Of a stretch of DNA of 64,000 nucleotides, positions 60,934 through 64,000 are shown one piece after another. The stretch's first letter is position 1. The number at the start of each line of letters is the position of its first letter. A model generated the notes under the pieces. That model made no database searches. It was not told the origin of the DNA and worked only from the letters and a program-made list of their open reading frames with translations. The stretch spans positions 28,019 to 92,018 of the forward strand of contig CAYUPI010000021.1 in NCBI GenBank assembly GCA_964446585.1, read 5' to 3'. The position numbers and the translations under genes were made by a program. The DNA comes from CAYUPI01 sp964446585. Its GTDB lineage: Bacteria; Verrucomicrobiota; Verrucomicrobiia; Limisphaerales; UBA8199.

Positions 60934-62262
60934 ATGAGTCGAGACCTCACATCGGAGTTCCATGAGGCGCGTCGATTCCAATTGGGGGCCCCACCCAGGG
61001 AGCCGAGCTTCACCACCCGAAGTGCAGCCTGCACCGGGTTCCTGGTTATCGCGCTGGCAGTTGGAGCTCTCACGGTCACCAAAGCAGGCGTTCATTACGT
61101 GGACGGCAACAACGCCAGTCCGGCGGTGCCTTACAGTTCCTGGGCCACGGCAGCCAAGGTTATTCAGGATGCGGTGGATTCCTCCTCGGCAGGCGATGAG
61201 GTCGTGGTGACCGATGGTTTCTACGCCAGCGGAGGAAAAGCCTTGGGTGCGGTAACAAATCGGGTCGCGGTGGATAAAGCTGTGACGGTGCGCAGTGTGG
61301 CGGGTCCGCAGTTTACTGTGATCGTGGGTGGAGGATCCGATGTGCTGAATACGATGCATCTGCGCTGCGTTTACCTTGCTGATGGGGCAAGATTGCAAGG
61401 ATTCACGCTGACCAATGGCGTGGCAATTGATGGGATCGCGCCAGAAGGAGGGGGCCTGTGGTGCCAATCCAGTAACGCTGTGGCGTCCAATTGTGTGATC
61501 GTAGGAAATTTTTCCACTTACGCCGGTGGTGGAGTATCGGGTGGGACCCTATACGCCTCGATTATCATGAGCAATTCTACGAGTGCTGGCGGGCGTGGTC
61601 TTACCGGCAAGGGCGGTGGCGCCTTTAACTCCATATTGAATAACTGCCTGATTATCGGAAATCAATCCGGCACCAACGGCGGGGGCGCTTACGGGGGTAC
61701 ACTAACTAACTGCACTCTGGTCGGTAATGCTGCGCCGTTAGGCAACTGTGGCGGCGGGGCAGCTTTTGCAACGATCAATAACTGCATTAATTATTACAAC
61801 ACGCCTGATAACAATTGTGAGAATATTAACAGTTACTGTTGTACAACTCCTGATCCGGGAGGCACAGGAAATATTACCGCGGAACCCCTCTTTGTGGCTT
61901 TTGGCGTCGGCAATCTTAGGCTGCAATCTAACTCTCCATGCATCAATGCGGGGGATAATTCCCATGCGCCACCAGGCACGGACCTCGATGGCAATCCGCG
62001 CATTATTGGCGGCACGGTCGATATGGGTGCTTACGAATTCATTCCCTCGCCAGCCATGCGCATTGCGCTGGGCAGCCCAAACATGACATTGGCCTGGCCG
62101 CTGTGGGCCAGCAACTTCGTGGCGCAGGAAGCGGGCGGTTTGCCGGCGAGCTCGGGCGGCTGGTCGAATGTGACGGCAACGGTAAGCCAGAGTGCGAACG
62201 AGAATGTTGTGATTGTGCCTGCGACTAATGCTGCGAGATTCTTTCGGCTGTTCCTGCGGTAG
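60934..62262 (+). CDS. Secreted parallel beta-helix protein (choice-of-anchor Q type), first of three
   Basis: A 442-residue exported protein; a hydrophobic segment ends near residue 51 (IALAVGALTVTKAG). The body has right-handed beta-helix rungs with NNCLIIGNQSG, LTNCTLVGNAAP-like repeats and glycine-rich turns, a start of HYVDGNNASP and SSWATAAKVIQDAVD, and a C-terminal choice-of-anchor Q region (PCINAGDN, TDLDGNPRIIGGTVDMGAYEF). It ends with the shared module (MTLAWPLWASNFVAQ...RFFRLFLR). The next gene starts 7 bp later and is a close paralogue. Probably a surface carbohydrate-binding or -degrading protein. Confidence 0.88.
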   Translation: MSRDLTSEFHEARRFQLGAPPREPSFTTRSAACTGFLVIALAVGALTVTKAGVHYVDGNNASPAVPYSSWATAAKVIQDAVDSSSAGDEVVVTDGFYASGGKALGAVTNRVAVDKAVTVRSVAGPQFTVIVGGGSDVLNTMHLRCVYLADGARLQGFTLTNGVAIDGIAPEGGGLWCQSSNAVASNCVIVGNFSTYAGGGVSGGTLYASIIMSNSTSAGGRGLTGKGGGAFNSILNNCLIIGNQSGTNGGGAYGGTLTNCTLVGNAAPLGNCGGGAAFATINNCINYYNTPDNNCENINSYCCTTPDPGGTGNITAEPLFVAFGVGNLRLQSNSPCINAGDNSHAPPGTDLDGNPRIIGGTVDMGAYEFIPSPAMRIALGSPNMTLAWPLWASNFVAQEAGGLPASSGGWSNVTATVSQSANENVVIVPATNAARFFRLFLR

Positions 62263-62269
62263 GTGAAAT

Positions 62270-63679
62270 ATGAAAACGAATCGAGAGGCGAACCCCATGT
62301 TGAAGCGCGGGGCTATTCTCAAGCATCCTTTCGGGATGGACATTAACGATCTGTTCGCTTTCGGTTTCATTCTTTGGAGTTCAAGCACGTGTTTCGCTGC
62401 CGTCCATTACGTCGATGCCAACAGCACCACTCCGGTTTCACCCTACAATTCCTGGGCCACCGCAGCGACGACAATCCAGGACGCGGTGGATGCGGCCGTG
62501 GCCGGAGATGAGGTTCTGGTGACTAATGGTCTGTATGCGACTGGTGGGCGGGCGGTTTATGGCACGATGACGAATCGGGTGGTGGTGGACAAAGCGCTGT
62601 TTGTCCATAGCGTTAACGGGCCGCAATTCACGATGATCCAAGGGCATCAGATACCTGGCACAACAAATGGAGACAGCGCGGTTCGATGCGTTTACCTGAC
62701 AAACGGGAGCACCCTAGCCGGTCTTACTCTGACTAATGGGGCGACTCGAATCAACGGGGATTTGTATCACGAGAGAAGCGGTGGAGGTGTCTGGTGCGAG
62801 TTTCCCGACACCGTCTTGAGCAATTGCGTAATGAAAGGGAACGCGGCTGCAGATCTTGGTGGCGGGGCTTACGCGGGCCAACTGCTAAACTGCCTGATCA
62901 GCACCAATTCAGCGGGTAATGGCGGCGGCGCTTCCTACAGCGCGTTGACCAACTGCCAGATAGTCGGCAACGTGGCCGGCGACGGGGGCGGAGCACATTT
63001 ATGCCTCATGGAGGGTTGTCTTGTCATGGGGAACGCGGCCTTTTTAGGCGGGGGCATTTTTGACGGGTCCCTTGGGCCGATCTTCGTCAACAACTGTACT
63101 TTGGTGGGGAACTCGGCCAGTTACGGCGGCGGGGTTTTCGCGGTTACGAATCTTTACGTTAATAACTGCATCATATATTTCAACACTGCTGCCACGGGCT
63201 CGAACTATTATAACTTCGAGCTGAACCACAGCTTCCTCAACTATTGTTGCACCGCGCCGCAGCCTGGCTCCGGATACGCGCAAGCTGTCATTACTTCCGA
63301 CCCGTTATTCGTCGATCTGGCTGCCGCCAATCTCCGCCTCAAATCCAATTCTCCCTGCATTAACACCGGCAACAATGCTTCTGTGACCAGCTCAACGGAT
63401 CTGGACGGCCACCCGCGCATTATCGGCGGGACAGTGGAGATGGGGGCTTACGAGTTCGTTCCTTCGCCGGTGATGCGGATTGCGCCGGGCAGCCCAAATC
63501 TCACGTTGGCCTGGCCGCTGTGGGCCAGCAACTTTGTGGCGCAGGCAGCCGGGGCTCTGCCCATAAGCTCCGGTGGCTGGTCGAATGTGACGGCAACAGT
63601 GAGCCAGACTGCGAGCGAAAACGTTGTGACTGTGCCTCCAACTAATGCGGTGAAATTCTTCCGGCTATTCCTTCCGTAG
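62270..63679 (+). CDS. Secreted parallel beta-helix protein, second of three
   Basis: A 469-residue paralogue of the previous gene: AVHYVDANSTTPVSPYNSWATA after the signal (FILWSSSTCFAA), repeated LTNC.IVGN-like rungs (SALTNCQIVGNVAG, VNNCTLVGNSAS), TDLDGHPRIIGGTVEMGAYEF, then the shared C-terminal module ending KFFRLFLP. About 60% identity by eye in the conserved parts. Spacing of 7 bp to its upstream neighbour and 8 bp to the next gene suggests one operon. Confidence 0.9.
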   Translation: MKTNREANPMLKRGAILKHPFGMDINDLFAFGFILWSSSTCFAAVHYVDANSTTPVSPYNSWATAATTIQDAVDAAVAGDEVLVTNGLYATGGRAVYGTMTNRVVVDKALFVHSVNGPQFTMIQGHQIPGTTNGDSAVRCVYLTNGSTLAGLTLTNGATRINGDLYHERSGGGVWCEFPDTVLSNCVMKGNAAADLGGGAYAGQLLNCLISTNSAGNGGGASYSALTNCQIVGNVAGDGGGAHLCLMEGCLVMGNAAFLGGGIFDGSLGPIFVNNCTLVGNSASYGGGVFAVTNLYVNNCIIYFNTAATGSNYYNFELNHSFLNYCCTAPQPGSGYAQAVITSDPLFVDLAAANLRLKSNSPCINTGNNASVTSSTDLDGHPRIIGGTVEMGAYEFVPSPVMRIAPGSPNLTLAWPLWASNFVAQAAGALPISSGGWSNVTATVSQTASENVVTVPPTNAVKFFRLFLP

Positions 63680-63687
63680 CTGAAAAC

Positions 63688-64000
63688 ATGAATAAAGCCA
63701 AAACGGCCCGAGTAGCTGTCACGGGGGGACCTGCGAAAAGGACCCGACGCTCCCTCGTTGGGAGTTTGAGTTCTGCGCAGGCTAGTCCCGGCGGGACGAG
63801 TGAGATCCCAGTGTGCTTTTCCTTCGGGACGCGCGTTAGCAATCTGCTCGCTTCCGGTTTGATTCTTTTGGGTTCAAGCACGTGTTTTGCTGCCATTCAT
63901 TATGTCGATGCCAGTAGCAGCATTCCGGTCCCTCCATATACTTCCTGGGCGACGGCGGCTAACGCGATCCAGGACGCAGTCGATGCTTCATCACCCAACG
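63688..64000 (+). CDS. Secreted parallel beta-helix protein, third of three (cut by window edge)
   Basis: The frame from ATG 63688 is open to the last base. The start (MNKAKTARVAVTGGPAKR) differs from its paralogues, but the signal region (LILLGSSTCFAA) and the first strand of the mature part (IHYVDASSSIPVPPYTSW, ATAANAIQDAVDAS) match them closely. It begins 8 bp after the second copy. Confidence 0.85.
   Translation, partial: MNKAKTARVAVTGGPAKRTRRSLVGSLSSAQASPGGTSEIPVCFSFGTRVSNLLASGLILLGSSTCFAAIHYVDASSSIPVPPYTSWATAANAIQDAVDASSPN

Noticed and set aside
1..64000. tRNA, rRNA and riboswitch genes
   Set aside because: The spacers were read for the usual TTCGA arms, conserved rRNA stretches and riboswitch cores and none was convincing; GGTTCGA matches fall inside coding regions.

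Overview
The window looks like a chromosomal piece of a GC-rich Verrucomicrobiota bacterium, most probably from the Pedosphaera/Limisphaerales side of the phylum. This is judged from gene content only; no rRNA or tRNA gene is present to confirm it. The evidence is: Planctomycetes-Verrucomicrobia-type cytochrome proteins (DUF1587/1592/1588/1585 and DUF1549/1553 paired with DUF1501), Tat-exported Gfo/Idh/MocA dehydrogenases, DUF1080, LamG-rich giant surface proteins, prepilin-like proteins with the H-X9-DG signature, and many short dispersed palindromes.

Layout. 1-8.4 kb: a cut-off redox-type protein, a SCO lipoprotein, an aldo/keto reductase broken by one in-frame TGA, a DUF1330 protein, and a large cytochrome-type protein with a second haem protein behind it. 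8.7-14.4 kb: a secreted PQQ-like/Ig protein, DUF1801, a phosphohexomutase and a lone nuoA. 14.6-23.8 kb: two EamA transporters, a sugar-phosphate isomerase-like protein, an unusual Gfo/Idh-ClpC-N-domain fusion, an uncharacterised conserved protein, an RF-1-type peptidyl hydrolase, a BON protein and a DUF885 peptidase. 23.8-30.3 kb: housekeeping genes (gluQ, aguB-like, a Ser/Thr kinase, HU, panE-like, gltX, purE). 30.3-37.9 kb: a DUF1080 relic, a CMD-family protein, two unknown secreted proteins, two acyl-CoA synthetases and a Tat-exported dehydrogenase. 38.5-40.7 kb: a group II intron with its reverse transcriptase. 41-45.3 kb: a DUF1549/DUF1553-DUF1501 pair and a REP-associated tyrosine transposase (RAYT) flanked by its own palindromes. 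45.4-51.3 kb: a YfhO-type membrane protein, then a methyltransferase and two glycosyltransferase-type genes. 51.4-64 kb: a surface-protein island with a 2309-residue LamG/Ig/cohesin/dockerin protein, two prepilin-like proteins, three tandem beta-helix proteins (the last cut by the window edge) and two decayed gene tails.

Themes. The first is dispersed palindromes. At least four families occur between genes, often just after stop codons, and some have entered reading frames without breaking them. The RAYT at 44.6 kb is a candidate mobiliser of one family. The second is a fast-evolving surface-protein island: an exact 540-bp internal duplication, a shared C-terminal module ending in RF(Y/F)RL, and relics suggesting that a [giant protein + prepilin] unit was once repeated. 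The strongest candidates for something new are the Gfo/Idh-ClpN fusion and the cohesin-dockerin-cohesin tail of the giant LamG protein with its prepilin neighbours.
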